A DNA stretch of 64,000 nucleotides from Sedimenticola selenatireducens (GCF_007625115.1 NZ_VMNH01000004.1:301277-365276), one strand, 5' to 3'; counted from the first letter of the stretch, positions 44,815 to 54,417 are shown. The notes: generated from the sequence alone by a model not told the origin. Made by a program: numbers and translations.

Positions 44815-44828
44815 TTAGGAGAGAGATC

Positions 44829-44993
44829 ATGTCACGCTTTGAACTGCAACTGCTGGAAACCGAACGTCAAAACGATCAGATGATGAAAGATATCGAGAGC
44901 CAAGGGAGTGAAATTCTCCACTCGGTTGTACCTGGTAGCCGTCTGCACCAGATCATCCATAACCCAATTACAGAAGGTATCGATGAGGGCTAG
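44829..44993 (+). CDS. Small protein opening the photoprotection operon (54 aa)
   Basis: Starts at 44829 behind TAGGAGAG; an upstream in-frame start would precede the inferred transcription start. The product MSRFELQLLETERQND... is an acidic amphipathic helix followed by a Pro-containing tail (VVPGSRLHQIIHNPITEG). No family recognised. It is the first gene after a promoter carrying the candidate photoreceptor motifs and lies 46 bp before the glutathione peroxidase gene. Confidence 0.6.
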   Translation: MSRFELQLLETERQNDQMMKDIESQGSEILHSVVPGSRLHQIIHNPITEGIDEG

Positions 44994-45039
44994 TCGTACT
45001 TGACGGCCAATACTTCGTCACAAATCTTGAGGTGTCACC

Positions 45040-45636
45040 ATGTTCATACGCAGCACGATTGCAACTGCCCTCGCCCTGACCGCACTGGTCGGTTTCTCGA
45101 CCGGCTGGCAGGCCACGGCTTCCGAGACAAACCATCCGAAAGTATCCGGAAGAACGATCTGCGGTGATCATGGATCCTTCAAGATCAGACGCCTGAGCAG
45201 TGACCAGGTGGATGACGTGTGTGAGGTGTATAAAGGCAAGGTGATGCTGGTCGTCAATACAGCCAGCCGCTGCGCCTACACGGATCAGTACGACGGACTT
45301 GAAAAACTCTACAAAAACTATCAAGGCAAAGGGCTTGTTGTAATCGGTTTCCCTTCCAATGACTTCGCCGGGCAAGAGCCGGGTACAGAGAAGGCGATCA
45401 AAGATTTCTGTCGCCTGACCTACGGTGTTCAGTTTCCGATGTATGAGAAGACCCGTGTTGTCGGTAAAGAGGCAGCGCCAATCTACCAGGCACTCTATCG
45501 TGCCACAGAGAGCGCACCACGCTGGAACTTCCACAAATATCTGATTGATCGTAACGGTACAGTTATTGAGAGCTATGGCTCATCTATTGAGCCACAAAGC
45601 AAACAGCTGATCGGTGCAATCGAACGGTTGCTCTGA
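45040..45636 (+). CDS. Exported glutathione peroxidase-family protein
   Basis: 198 residues. The N-terminal ~28 residues are a signal peptide (ALTALVGFSTGWQATAS). The GPx fold shows VVNTASRCAYTDQYDGL with the peroxidatic Cys (C78), FPSNDFAGQEPG with the catalytic Gln region, and PRWNFHKYLID with the Trp/Asn pair. It reduces lipid or organic peroxides, here in the periplasm. It is placed in a light/oxidative-stress operon with photolyase, consistent with a role against singlet-oxygen damage. Confidence 0.88.
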   Translation: MFIRSTIATALALTALVGFSTGWQATASETNHPKVSGRTICGDHGSFKIRRLSSDQVDDVCEVYKGKVMLVVNTASRCAYTDQYDGLEKLYKNYQGKGLVVIGFPSNDFAGQEPGTEKAIKDFCRLTYGVQFPMYEKTRVVGKEAAPIYQALYRATESAPRWNFHKYLIDRNGTVIESYGSSIEPQSKQLIGAIERLL

Positions 45637-45650
45637 AAGGAGAAATGATC

Positions 45651-46070
45651 ATGGCAACTCAACAGATTATTCTTAGAGAGCGGGCTTATTGGCTGGGTTA
45701 TCTTGGCCTGTTACCGATTGTTGCAGGCGCAGGTTTGCTGGCGATACAGGTAGACAGTCCGGTTGTGACCACGGGGATCCAGACTTATGCCGCTGTTATT
45801 CTCACCTTTGTAGGCGCCGTTCATTGGGGACGCTCACTGGAAAATCTGGAGATAGAGACCCTGATTCCCTCAGTGGCACCCTCCCTACTGGCCTGGTGCA
45901 CGCTGTTTATGACGCCACTGATTGCACTGCCGCTACTGGTGCTTGGTTTTTTCAGCCAGTACATTTTTGACGCGAGGCAATCACAACTCAAACACTGGTA
46001 TAAAAACTTGCGGCTACAGTTAACGCTGATTATTTGCGCGCTGCTGAGTCTGAGCTGGTTACTGATCTAA
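45651..46070 (+). CDS. DUF3429 membrane protein
   Basis: 139 residues from the ATG at 45651, preferred because AAGGAG is 8 bases ahead of it, while the ATG at 45645 is too close. Four membrane helices, with the DUF3429 pattern of WLGYLGLLPIVAGAG, TYAAVILTFVGAVHWG, and PSLLAWCTLFM. Members are often found in light-induced operons beside photolyase and the TIGR01777 epimerase. Function unknown. Confidence 0.8.
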   Translation: MATQQIILRERAYWLGYLGLLPIVAGAGLLAIQVDSPVVTTGIQTYAAVILTFVGAVHWGRSLENLEIETLIPSVAPSLLAWCTLFMTPLIALPLLVLGFFSQYIFDARQSQLKHWYKNLRLQLTLIICALLSLSWLLI

Positions 46071-46082
46071 CGGGAGTAGACA

Positions 46083-47012
46083 ATGAAGATTGCCATAACA
46101 GGTGCCACTGGTTTTATCGGACAGCATCTAACCCGTGCCTTCAAAAGCGAGGGTTATCACATGATTCAGATCGGGCGGAATGATTTCGCCCAGGGCACAG
46201 ATTATCTGGTTGACAAGATTCGTGGTGTACAGGTGTTAATCAACCTGGCAGGTGCACCAATCAACCGCCGCTGGACAGCCGCTTACAAGCGGGAAATCTC
46301 TGCAAGCCGAGTGGAGACAACCAAGCAGTTGGTGGATGCCATCGAAACACTTAGTCATGAGCCTGGAAAGCCTGTGCCTGAACAGTTTATCTCCACCTCA
46401 GCCATTGGTGCATTCGATTGCGAAGGACATTACACCGAGGCGGACACACCCAATGCCAACGACTTTCTTGGCGAGGTATCCAAACAGTGGGAAGCCGAGG
46501 CGAAGCGGGCAATAACCTTTGGCGTACCAACGAATATATTTCGATTTGGTCTTGTGCTGGGACAAGACGGTGGACTAATGAAACAGCTGATGCTCCCCTT
46601 CAAACTGGGGCTGGGTGGACCACTGGGCGATGGTCAGCAACACTTTTCCTGGATTCACATTGATGATCTGGTCGGGGCCTATTTTTTCATCATAAAGCAC
46701 CAGCCAAACGCAGATATGTTTCATCTCTGCGCCCCAAACCCTGTCACCAATGAACGATTCACCCAGACACTCGGCAAAGCACTGCATCGATCCACGCGAT
46801 TCAGAGTACCCGGCCTATTTCTCAAGCTGGTCTATGGAAAAGGTTCCGAGGTGATGTTGTCAGGCCAGTCGGTGACCTCCAGCCGATTGACGGAAAGTGG
46901 TTTCTGCTTCCGCTATCCAGACATCACCTCGGCTATTTGTGCCCTGGTTGATGAATCAGCTCATCCACGGACTGAGGCTGATCTCGACCGTTCAATACAG
47001 CGGCACGGATAA
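46083..47012 (+). CDS. TIGR01777-type NAD-dependent epimerase/dehydratase (YfcH-like)
   Basis: 309 residues. The N-terminal motif is ITGATGFIGQHL; NLAGAPINRRW and KREISASRVETT are the marks of the TIGR01777 group, an extended SDR. The C-terminal DUF1731-like part (LSGQSVTSSRLTESGFCFRYP) is complete. The substrate is unknown. It starts 12 bp after the DUF3429 gene and ends 31 bp before photolyase, in one operon. Confidence 0.88.
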   Translation: MKIAITGATGFIGQHLTRAFKSEGYHMIQIGRNDFAQGTDYLVDKIRGVQVLINLAGAPINRRWTAAYKREISASRVETTKQLVDAIETLSHEPGKPVPEQFISTSAIGAFDCEGHYTEADTPNANDFLGEVSKQWEAEAKRAITFGVPTNIFRFGLVLGQDGGLMKQLMLPFKLGLGGPLGDGQQHFSWIHIDDLVGAYFFIIKHQPNADMFHLCAPNPVTNERFTQTLGKALHRSTRFRVPGLFLKLVYGKGSEVMLSGQSVTSSRLTESGFCFRYPDITSAICALVDESAHPRTEADLDRSIQRHG

Positions 47013-47043
47013 ACAGTGGAGAGCCACAAGAGAACTGATAACC

Positions 47044-48495
47044 GTGAGTAAACAAGGAACCGCCATCGTATGGTTCAGAAGAGACCTACGACTGTGTGAC
47101 AACCCCGCACTCTGCGAAGCGGTGAATAACTGTAAATCAGTTATTCCTGTTTATATTCATGCGCCCGAAGAGGAAGCGCCCTGGCTGCCAGGCCAAGCGA
47201 GTAATTGGTGGTTGCACAAAAGCCTGAGCGCACTGTCTGATTCACTCCAGCACGCTGGTTCTGAACTGATCATCGCCAAAGGACCGTCTTTGACACGCTT
47301 GCAGGAAATCGCATCAAAAACCGGTGCAACCCATCTCTACTGGAACCGTCTCTATGACCCCATGACCCAGGCTCGTGACAGTGAGATCAAGCAAGGCATG
47401 GGTGAGCAGGGCCTCCACTGCCACTCTTTTAGCAGTCAATTACTGATTGAGCCAACAACGCTCAAAAATAAGCAAGGAACACCTTACAAGGTATTTACCG
47501 CCTTTTGGAAAGTGGCTAGACAACGGTTACAGGAGATGACCCCACCCTTGCCGCCAATCAATAAACTGTCAGCGCCAAAAATCCCCTTTCCATCCCTGCC
47601 CTTATCGTCACTTGAGTTGCTCTCCAAATCCGCCTGGTACAATAAATTTGAAACATTCTGGCAACCCGGTGAACGCGGCGCCCATAAGCAGTGGGAGCAG
47701 TTTCTATACAACAGTCTGCCCTACTATGATGAGCAGCGAAACTTCCCGGCAGAGGAGCACACAACCCGCCTTTCACCCCATCTGCATTTTGGTGAGATCA
47801 CACCTAAACAACTGTTCTGGACACTGCAACACGAAAACGACCAATCACCCGGCCTCAGTCAATCACTGGATCGATTGAGCGCCCAATTAGGCTGGCGGGA
47901 ATTTGCCCACTACACCCTGTTTCATTTTCCACACACCGCAACTGAATCAATGGATAGCCGATTCACAAAGGATCACTGGAATAACAGCCCGGATAGCCGG
48001 GAACAACTCGAACGGTGGCAACGAGGTGAGACAGGGATACCGATTGTGGATGCGGGCATGAAGCAACTCTGGCAGACCGGCTGGATGCATAACCGGGTGC
48101 GTATGATAGTCGCATCACTATTGACCAAGAATCTGGGAATACATTGGCTGGAAGGCGCTCGCTGGTTCTGGGACACCCTGGTGGATGCTGACCTGGCAAA
48201 CAACACGCTCGGTTGGCAGTGGACAGCCGGTTGTGGTGTAGATGCTGCTCCCTACTTTCGTGTATTCAATCCGGCACGGCAAGCCGAAAGATTTGATCCT
48301 GCAGGTCGCTACATAAAAACCTGGTTACCAGAGTTTTCATCTGCAGACAGTCATGAATTAATAAACGGACGACAGCCAGCCAACAATCGGTTGAGCTACC
48401 CATTACCCATGCTTGATTTGCAAAAGACACGCAAGCAGACGCTTGAACGCTGGCAGCGGATAAAAACAATGCCTAAGCCACCTGCACCACACTGA
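47044..48495 (+). CDS. phrB: Deoxyribodipyrimidine photolyase (class I CPD type)
   Basis: 483 residues from a GTG at 47044, 31 bp behind the epimerase stop; upstream ATG/GTG codons in frame lie within that gene. The N-terminal antenna domain begins AIVWFRRDLRLCDNPAL. The FAD domain shows SRLxPHLHFGEI-type sequence (TTRLSPHLHFGEI), LGWREFAHYTLFHFP, GIPIVDAGMKQLWQTGWMHN, and the QWTAGCGVDAAPYFRVFNP signature. It repairs UV pyrimidine dimers using blue light. As the last gene of the operon it fits light induction through the CarH/LitR-like regulator. Confidence 0.95.
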   Translation: MSKQGTAIVWFRRDLRLCDNPALCEAVNNCKSVIPVYIHAPEEEAPWLPGQASNWWLHKSLSALSDSLQHAGSELIIAKGPSLTRLQEIASKTGATHLYWNRLYDPMTQARDSEIKQGMGEQGLHCHSFSSQLLIEPTTLKNKQGTPYKVFTAFWKVARQRLQEMTPPLPPINKLSAPKIPFPSLPLSSLELLSKSAWYNKFETFWQPGERGAHKQWEQFLYNSLPYYDEQRNFPAEEHTTRLSPHLHFGEITPKQLFWTLQHENDQSPGLSQSLDRLSAQLGWREFAHYTLFHFPHTATESMDSRFTKDHWNNSPDSREQLERWQRGETGIPIVDAGMKQLWQTGWMHNRVRMIVASLLTKNLGIHWLEGARWFWDTLVDADLANNTLGWQWTAGCGVDAAPYFRVFNPARQAERFDPAGRYIKTWLPEFSSADSHELINGRQPANNRLSYPLPMLDLQKTRKQTLERWQRIKTMPKPPAPH

Positions 48496-48514
48496 GCAAT
48501 TTTAGTTTTATAGT

Positions 48515-50194
48515 CTATTGGTTCAGCAGCCCTTGTACTGAAACAAGTAAACCGATCAACACCATTATGATCAATGCCACAGACCAGCGGTTGAGTGAAC
48601 GTTCATACCAGCTGAAATGACTCAATACGAATTTTGGCGAGAAGCGCTTTGTTATACCCTTGCGTAAACGGGTTGAGTAGATATCCAGATACTGAGTCGC
48701 CTCCATTATCGCCGAACTGCCCTGTTTAAACTGTTGCACGATAAAACCGGATGTCAATTGTGAAGGCTCAGTCGGTTTATAGAAGCGACTCAACCAAGCT
48801 ATCAAGAGCATACTGGCGAATAGCAGGAGGAAACTAAATGCAGTGATCGCTGAGAGGAACTTCAGATTTGGAACAGCCGTCACCAAGGCAACCGCTACCA
48901 AGCCAGGAAAGAGATACCGATTAACACTTCTGCCCTTATGACTTGTTTTCAGGACTTTTGAATATGAAGAATCTTCAGCGGAAGCCAGCAACAGAAAATG
49001 AGTGCGCCATAACAAGAACATCATTATTCCTGCACCAATCCAGAGTGATGTCACTGTTAGGCTATTTGCTGAATCAAAATGTCTAATCAAACTGACAGGT
49101 GCCACTGCCAGGAGAAAAATAGCCAAACAAACGGTTAATGCATAGCTGTGTTTCAATGTTGGCTTATGCTTAAGCAGACCTTGTCCAATCAACAGTGCAG
49201 ACATCACTAATCCCATTTGTATGACTGCCAAAACAAGACTCCTGCTCATCGACAACCAGAGTTCTGGCTGGATCAGTAAAGCTGCCACGATCGACAGCCA
49301 AAGCGCAGTCACTGTCATAAGAATAACGGCTAAAACACCGCGCCGATGAGTCTGACGCACGCCTAATAGCAAGGCGTAGCCCAACATCAGCCATGCACCC
49401 CACTGTAGAAGCGCTCCAATTGCCGGATAGTAAACCTCACCCAAAGGGAAAAGTCGCAACCAGGCAATAAAACCGGCACTAAAAATAAAACTGATCAATG
49501 CAGGCCGTAAGGCCAAATGTGATGTGATAAAGACGGGAATCAACCAAAAATGTAAACCAAGCAAACCCATCTTTGCACCTAGCCCAAACAGCAACAGACC
49601 AAACTGTACATTCATCTGTTCCGTCATTACAAAAGCTTGGCGCATCGCGTCAAAGTCAACGGAGACGGCATGCATTCCCAGCAGTTGTAGCAATTCAAAC
49701 AGCACAATATCGCCAACAACCAGTACAACCAGCATGACGTTGACCGCTTCCCGTGTGGTTCTATTTTTCTCCTGGGCAAGCAGCCCATACAGTGAATAAC
49801 CCGCCAGGGTTGTTGCAGCCATAAACATCAGCACATCACCGGCCAGAGGCATCAAGAAACAGCCGGCCATGGCTAATAGCTTAAATACGACTTTCTGTTG
49901 TGCGTACAGAGCCCCCGAATACGCCTGATGCAAAAGACCGGTTGCCAGCCAGAGCATTGCGCTCATCAGGAGAAATAACCTTCCGGTGTTGTCAAATAGC
50001 AGATAACTATTGATGAGCATGCCTGGCAGTTGCAGCTTGCCATCATCCAACAGCAAACCAGCCAGTAATGCCGGCAGTGCGGCCCACGGTGCTATTTTTA
50101 TTGCGACTCTTTGGGTGACACGTATAACCACGCCCAAGGCCAACAATAGCGGCACGATGATGATGAGCGGCAGCAAAAAGGGAGCCTCAATCAT
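48515..50194 (-). CDS. NuoL/MrpA-like proton-conducting membrane protein of the Mrp locus
   Basis: 559 residues from the ATG at 50194 (ATGA overlap with the upstream stop). It has about fourteen membrane helices. The antiporter-family core is divergent but visible: FMAATTLAGYSLYGLLAQEKN, FGLGAKMGLLGLHFWLIP with the key Lys, and SALLIG later. The last ~120 residues include a soluble segment and a final helix. It would be the third large antiporter-like subunit of the complex and may replace the N-terminal part of MrpA. It is the last gene of the operon. Confidence 0.72.
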   Translation of the reverse strand: MIEAPFLLPLIIIVPLLLALGVVIRVTQRVAIKIAPWAALPALLAGLLLDDGKLQLPGMLINSYLLFDNTGRLFLLMSAMLWLATGLLHQAYSGALYAQQKVVFKLLAMAGCFLMPLAGDVLMFMAATTLAGYSLYGLLAQEKNRTTREAVNVMLVVLVVGDIVLFELLQLLGMHAVSVDFDAMRQAFVMTEQMNVQFGLLLFGLGAKMGLLGLHFWLIPVFITSHLALRPALISFIFSAGFIAWLRLFPLGEVYYPAIGALLQWGAWLMLGYALLLGVRQTHRRGVLAVILMTVTALWLSIVAALLIQPELWLSMSRSLVLAVIQMGLVMSALLIGQGLLKHKPTLKHSYALTVCLAIFLLAVAPVSLIRHFDSANSLTVTSLWIGAGIMMFLLWRTHFLLLASAEDSSYSKVLKTSHKGRSVNRYLFPGLVAVALVTAVPNLKFLSAITAFSFLLLFASMLLIAWLSRFYKPTEPSQLTSGFIVQQFKQGSSAIMEATQYLDIYSTRLRKGITKRFSPKFVLSHFSWYERSLNRWSVALIIMVLIGLLVSVQGLLNQ

Positions 50195-51690
50195 GGTTGA
50201 TAGAACTCCCGTTCCGCGATTATTTTCGCCCACTCCAGCGGACTAAACGGTAGCCCCGTCAACAAGCCGGCTGCCAACGCCATAAGCGCCGTGATCAGAG
50301 GTGGCAATAACAAGGCCCAGGCAGTCTCCTGTCTGCCAAAATGGTGCTCTTCAGGCCAGCTTTTCGGCGTGGGCTTGAACCAGGCAGAATACAGAATGGG
50401 TAGAAAATAGGCACAATTTAACAAGCTGCTGCCCATAAGCACCAACAGCACCCAATCCTGACCTGCTTCCAGTGCACCAACCCCCAGATACCATTTACTG
50501 ATAAAACCGGCTACCGGTGGCGCGCCTATCATACCAAGCGCACCGATTGTGAATGCCGCCATGGTCCAAGGCATTCGTCGCCCTACCCCGTTCATTTCAC
50601 TGACCTTGTGAATACCCAGCGTCTCAGCCAGATTACCGGCACAAAAGAACAATGTAATTTTCATCAGTCCCTGATGTACCAGATGCACCACGCCTCCGAT
50701 CGTCGCGATAGGACCTGCAATGGCGACGCCCAGCGCAATATATGAGACTTGGCTGACGGTTGAAAAAGCCAGCCTACGTTTCAGATCATCCTGGAACAGC
50801 GCACGCAATGAGCCATAGATAATAGTAAACGCCGCTATCCAGGCTAATGGTGTAGTAACACCGAGATCGGCTGAAAACTCCACACCAAATACATCATATA
50901 TCACCCGTACAATCCCAAACGCACCAGCCTTAACCACGGCGACTGCATGTAACAACGCACTGACAGGCGCAGGAGCCACCATCGCCTGAGGTAACCAGCC
51001 ATGCAGTGGAAACAGCGCTGCTTTCACACCGAGTCCGGCTATCAGTAAAGCAAAAATGATTTTCAATGCCGGATAGTGCTGGGGATCTATTTGGCTGAGA
51101 AAACCACGGGGGGTAAATTCCAGAGTACCCGTTAACTGATACAACCAGACCGTCCCTAACAAAATCAGTGCACCGCCAAAGATGGTATAGCGCAGATAGG
51201 TTTGACCAGCGCGACGCGCTGTATCTGTGCCACGATGGACAATCAAAGGATAGGTTGCCAGCGTCAGCAACTCATAAAACAGCAGAAAGGTAATCAGGTT
51301 TCCTGCCAGGGCCACACCCACCGTGGCGGTCACACAGAGACTGAAGAAACCAAAAAAGCGACTGCGATTAGGCGAACCTTCTAAATAGCCGATGGCATAG
51401 ACTGTTGTCACCAACCAGAGAATCGTCGACAACGCCACAAAAAACAGTGACAAGGGACCGGCCCGCAAAACAAGGTCGAGATCAGGTAACAGTGCCAGGC
51501 GGGTTTCAAAATGATCACCCTGGTAAACACCCCAGATCATCCAACTGACCAACAGCAGTTTAATCACTGCGCCGGTCAAGTTAAGGAGCGTACGCCATCC
51601 CACCCGTTCTTCTGGCAGGCCAAAAATAATAAGACCGGGCAGCAGTGAACTGACGACCACAAACAATGGAATCCAGGCATGCCAGTTCAC
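50191..51690 (-). CDS. Mrp/NuoN-type proton-conducting subunit (MnhD-like, second copy)
   Basis: 499 residues, about fourteen helices. The antiporter module motifs are intact: LLFYELLTLATYPLIVH with the conserved Glu, GLGVKAALFPLHGWLPQAM with the Lys, and HQGLMKITLFFCAGN with the second Lys. It overlaps both neighbours by 4 bp. It should be one of the ion-translocating subunits of an Mrp-like cation/proton antiporter. Confidence 0.88.
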   Translation of the reverse strand: MNWHAWIPLFVVVSSLLPGLIIFGLPEERVGWRTLLNLTGAVIKLLLVSWMIWGVYQGDHFETRLALLPDLDLVLRAGPLSLFFVALSTILWLVTTVYAIGYLEGSPNRSRFFGFFSLCVTATVGVALAGNLITFLLFYELLTLATYPLIVHRGTDTARRAGQTYLRYTIFGGALILLGTVWLYQLTGTLEFTPRGFLSQIDPQHYPALKIIFALLIAGLGVKAALFPLHGWLPQAMVAPAPVSALLHAVAVVKAGAFGIVRVIYDVFGVEFSADLGVTTPLAWIAAFTIIYGSLRALFQDDLKRRLAFSTVSQVSYIALGVAIAGPIATIGGVVHLVHQGLMKITLFFCAGNLAETLGIHKVSEMNGVGRRMPWTMAAFTIGALGMIGAPPVAGFISKWYLGVGALEAGQDWVLLVLMGSSLLNCAYFLPILYSAWFKPTPKSWPEEHHFGRQETAWALLLPPLITALMALAAGLLTGLPFSPLEWAKIIAEREFYQP

Positions 51691-53147
51691 TGCCCTGCTC
51701 CCATGAGTTCAACAGTCTCTCCGATACCCAGTATCAGCATCAGGGGCGACGCGAGAAAACCGACGACAATGGCGGCGACTGCTAATAGCAAGGCAGACCA
51801 CTCCATGACAGCGGGCACCCCTTTGGGCTCATGGGTCACGGGGGCTTGAGTAAAGGCAAAACCCAGAACCTTGAAGATATAGGCTGCCGCTAACACTCCG
51901 CCGATCATCATCACAAACACCAAGTCCCAGCGGCCTTGATTTAGCGCTTCATTCAGCAATAACCATTTACCAATGAAACCACCACTCGGTGGCAGCCCCA
52001 TGATACTGACCCCGGCGAGCGCAAACGCGCCAACGGTTATCGGCAGTCGCTGCACAGCCCGATCCAGATCAGCAATGCGATCATGGCCACCAAAATGCAT
52101 CAGATTCCCCGCCACCAGAAACATGGCCGATTTGGCCAACGCATGTGAAAGTACCAGATAGGCCACGGCACTCCAGGCAGAAAAAGTCCCTATCGCAGCA
52201 AGTGGAAATACCAAAAACAGATACCCCACTTGGGAAACCGTTGAGTAGGCAATCATTAATTTCAGGCGTGTCTGTTGCAGGGCCTGTAATGAGCCCCAAA
52301 TGATGGCCGCCATGCCTAAAGCCCCAAGCAGGTCATCAACCCCTTCCGTACGCACCGAAAAGATCTCCAACCACAACCGTAGAAAAATATAAAAAGATGC
52401 CTTTACAACCAATGCAGAGAGCAATGCACTGACCGGTGCCGATGCACTGGCATGAGCCTTGGGTAGCCAGAAGTGAAGCGGAAACAATGCCGTCTTAAGT
52501 GCCAAGCCCGCACAGATTAATCCCAGTGCAGCCCACACTGGCGGAGTAGATTCCAGTCGTTCTGCTAACAAAGGAATATCGACCGTACCTGCGGAGTGAT
52601 AAAGCAATGCCACTCCGAGCAGATAGCAGAGTGATCCAAGCAGCGTGGCCATCAGGTAGCGCATGGCACCGTCCAGTGCCGCCCCACCCCCAGACAGTGA
52701 AGCGAGTCCCACCCCTGCCAGCCCGACTATTTCTAACGTCACGTAAAGATTGAATATATCGGCAGAGAGGAACAGGGCATTAAGGCCGCCCAAGAGCAGC
52801 AGCCAGAGCGGCCAAAAACGACGCGCCTCATCCTGATCAAAATAATCCAGGGCATAAATACTGACGCCTAGCCCCACCAGGGCAGTGACCATCAGCATAA
52901 ACAGACTCAATCCATCCGCGTACAGATCAATTCCCAGCGGTGCGCCCCACCCTCCCACGGCATGATGATAAACACCCGTGGCCAGCAACTGATCGCCCAA
53001 GCCAACTACAGATAGGGCAACTGCGCTAACCGTTGCAAGGCCAATAAACTTTACTGCACTAGGCCATAAGAAACTGCACAGACCACCGAACAGTGGCAGG
53101 AGAATAAGCAATACACCCCAATGCGCATCTGTTAATAGATCACCCAT
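51687..53147 (-). CDS. mnhD: Mrp antiporter subunit D-like (MnhD)
   Basis: 486 residues, about fourteen helices. Conserved elements: LYVTLEIVGLAGVGLASL with Glu, CAGLALKTALFPLHFWLPKAH with the proton-path Lys, STVSQVGYLFLVFPL, and HALAKSAMFLVAGN. The ATG overlaps the mnhC stop (TGATG). Its position behind mnhC matches subunit D of Mrp systems. Confidence 0.88.
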   Translation of the reverse strand: MGDLLTDAHWGVLLILLPLFGGLCSFLWPSAVKFIGLATVSAVALSVVGLGDQLLATGVYHHAVGGWGAPLGIDLYADGLSLFMLMVTALVGLGVSIYALDYFDQDEARRFWPLWLLLLGGLNALFLSADIFNLYVTLEIVGLAGVGLASLSGGGAALDGAMRYLMATLLGSLCYLLGVALLYHSAGTVDIPLLAERLESTPPVWAALGLICAGLALKTALFPLHFWLPKAHASASAPVSALLSALVVKASFYIFLRLWLEIFSVRTEGVDDLLGALGMAAIIWGSLQALQQTRLKLMIAYSTVSQVGYLFLVFPLAAIGTFSAWSAVAYLVLSHALAKSAMFLVAGNLMHFGGHDRIADLDRAVQRLPITVGAFALAGVSIMGLPPSGGFIGKWLLLNEALNQGRWDLVFVMMIGGVLAAAYIFKVLGFAFTQAPVTHEPKGVPAVMEWSALLLAVAAIVVGFLASPLMLILGIGETVELMGAGQ

Positions 53148-53461
53148 CAGCTGCGATCTTTGGGTGCATCATGCAGCACCGCACTGCCGCTCGCTTCCAC
53201 CAGCTTAAGCATTAATGTCAGTGCTAATGCCGTTGCAGAAACGGCCACCACAATACCGGTAATCACCATGGCATGGGGTACGGGATCAGGCAGTTCTCCT
53301 GCACTCCTTTTTCCCAGCGCCACCAGCATAAGAAAAATACCACTACCCATTATGTTGAGCGCCAGTATTTTTCTTAACAGGTGTTCCCTGACAATCAATC
53401 CATACAAACCAACTGAGAAAAGGGTGATACCCAATAGGGCATAGATCATTGGGCTATTCAT
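53147..53461 (-). CDS. mnhC: Mrp antiporter subunit C (NuoK-like)
   Basis: 104 residues with three membrane helices. IYALLGITLFSVGLYGLIV and KILALNIMGSGIFLMLVALG match MnhC/NuoK; DPVPHAMVITGIVVAVSATALAL contains the family DP-H-A-L-V-I-T-type motif. It joins the large subunits to the smaller ones in the membrane. The start overlaps the MnhB stop (ATGA). Confidence 0.93.
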   Translation of the reverse strand: MNSPMIYALLGITLFSVGLYGLIVREHLLRKILALNIMGSGIFLMLVALGKRSAGELPDPVPHAMVITGIVVAVSATALALTLMLKLVEASGSAVLHDAPKDRS

Positions 53462-54417
53462 TGATCCACCCTCGACTTGGGAACTCCGCCGAGAAAGAGT
53501 GCGGCAAGGGTCGCCCCTATCGAAAGTGTGGCCGCACTCTCAAGTAACAGAATCATCCAACCGGCCTGCGCAACAGGATAGGTCAGTAGACCTCCCTGTA
53601 TCAATAACAGTACTGCAGCCATAATGATGAAGACACCGGAGCCCAGTATGAGAATAAAGCGCAGCGGCCAGAGCAAGTATTTTTGTTCGACGTGCCAACC
53701 GGAAAGCAGTAACAGAACACCAGCTGCACCCAATACGGAGCCAGCCTGAAATGCGCCCCCCGGGGCATCTGCCCCAACCCATAATAAATAACATGAGACC
53801 AAAATCAGAACTGGCACCAACACGCGACAGAGTGAACCTAAAATAGGGTTAGTGCTTCTGGGTGAAAGCTTTCTTTCTCCACCCAACGACCAGACAGATA
53901 ACAGGGCCAGCAGTAAAACGACCATCTCCAGCAGCGTGTCATAACCACGAAAGTTCAGCAGGACGGCCGTGACTGGATTTTTAACCCCGCTTTGGGCCAT
54001 GTTCTCCTTAACATTCGGAGTCAAACCATCCGCTATCTCAGGTAAAGATAAAAGCGCATACCCCAAACCCAGGACTATCAATACCAATGCAATCAAGGGC
54101 AACACTTTGGAAGAAAGGCTCAATTGCTTACGTTGAGCCGATGCTGCAACCTTCTGTATCGGTTTTACCGAGCTCAATCGGTCTAACGCCGCCATCATCA
54201 GCGCACCCGTTAGCCCCGCACCAATGGCGGCTTCAGCCAATGCAATATCAGGCGCCTCCAGCCTGACCCACACCAAGGCCATGAGAAGTCCAAATGCCAC
54301 GAATAAAACAATGGCCCTGAACAGATCCTCTGAACTCATAACCAGCCATGCCAGCGAGAGCACTAAAAAGACGAGTAGTATGTCAAACAGACCCAAGGCA
54401 AAATCTAACGCTTCCAA
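53458..54417 (-). CDS. mnhB: Fused MbhD/MbhE-MnhB subunit of the Mrp complex
   Basis: 319 residues from a TTG at 54417, with GAGG 9 bases ahead and a 13-bp overlap with mnhG; the upstream ATG is deep inside that gene. Three modules in order: a DUF4040/MbhD part (residues ~1-80, RLEAPDIALAEAAIGAGL), an MbhE-like part (~110-180, VTAVLLNFRGYDTLLEM), and MnhB (~190-319, ILVSCYLLWVGADAPGGAFQAGS split over this region). In classical Mrp systems the first two form the tail of MrpA; here they are attached to MrpB instead. Confidence 0.85.
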   Translation of the reverse strand: MEALDFALGLFDILLVFLVLSLAWLVMSSEDLFRAIVLFVAFGLLMALVWVRLEAPDIALAEAAIGAGLTGALMMAALDRLSSVKPIQKVAASAQRKQLSLSSKVLPLIALVLIVLGLGYALLSLPEIADGLTPNVKENMAQSGVKNPVTAVLLNFRGYDTLLEMVVLLLALLSVWSLGGERKLSPRSTNPILGSLCRVLVPVLILVSCYLLWVGADAPGGAFQAGSVLGAAGVLLLLSGWHVEQKYLLWPLRFILILGSGVFIIMAAVLLLIQGGLLTYPVAQAGWMILLLESAATLSIGATLAALFLGGVPKSRVDQ

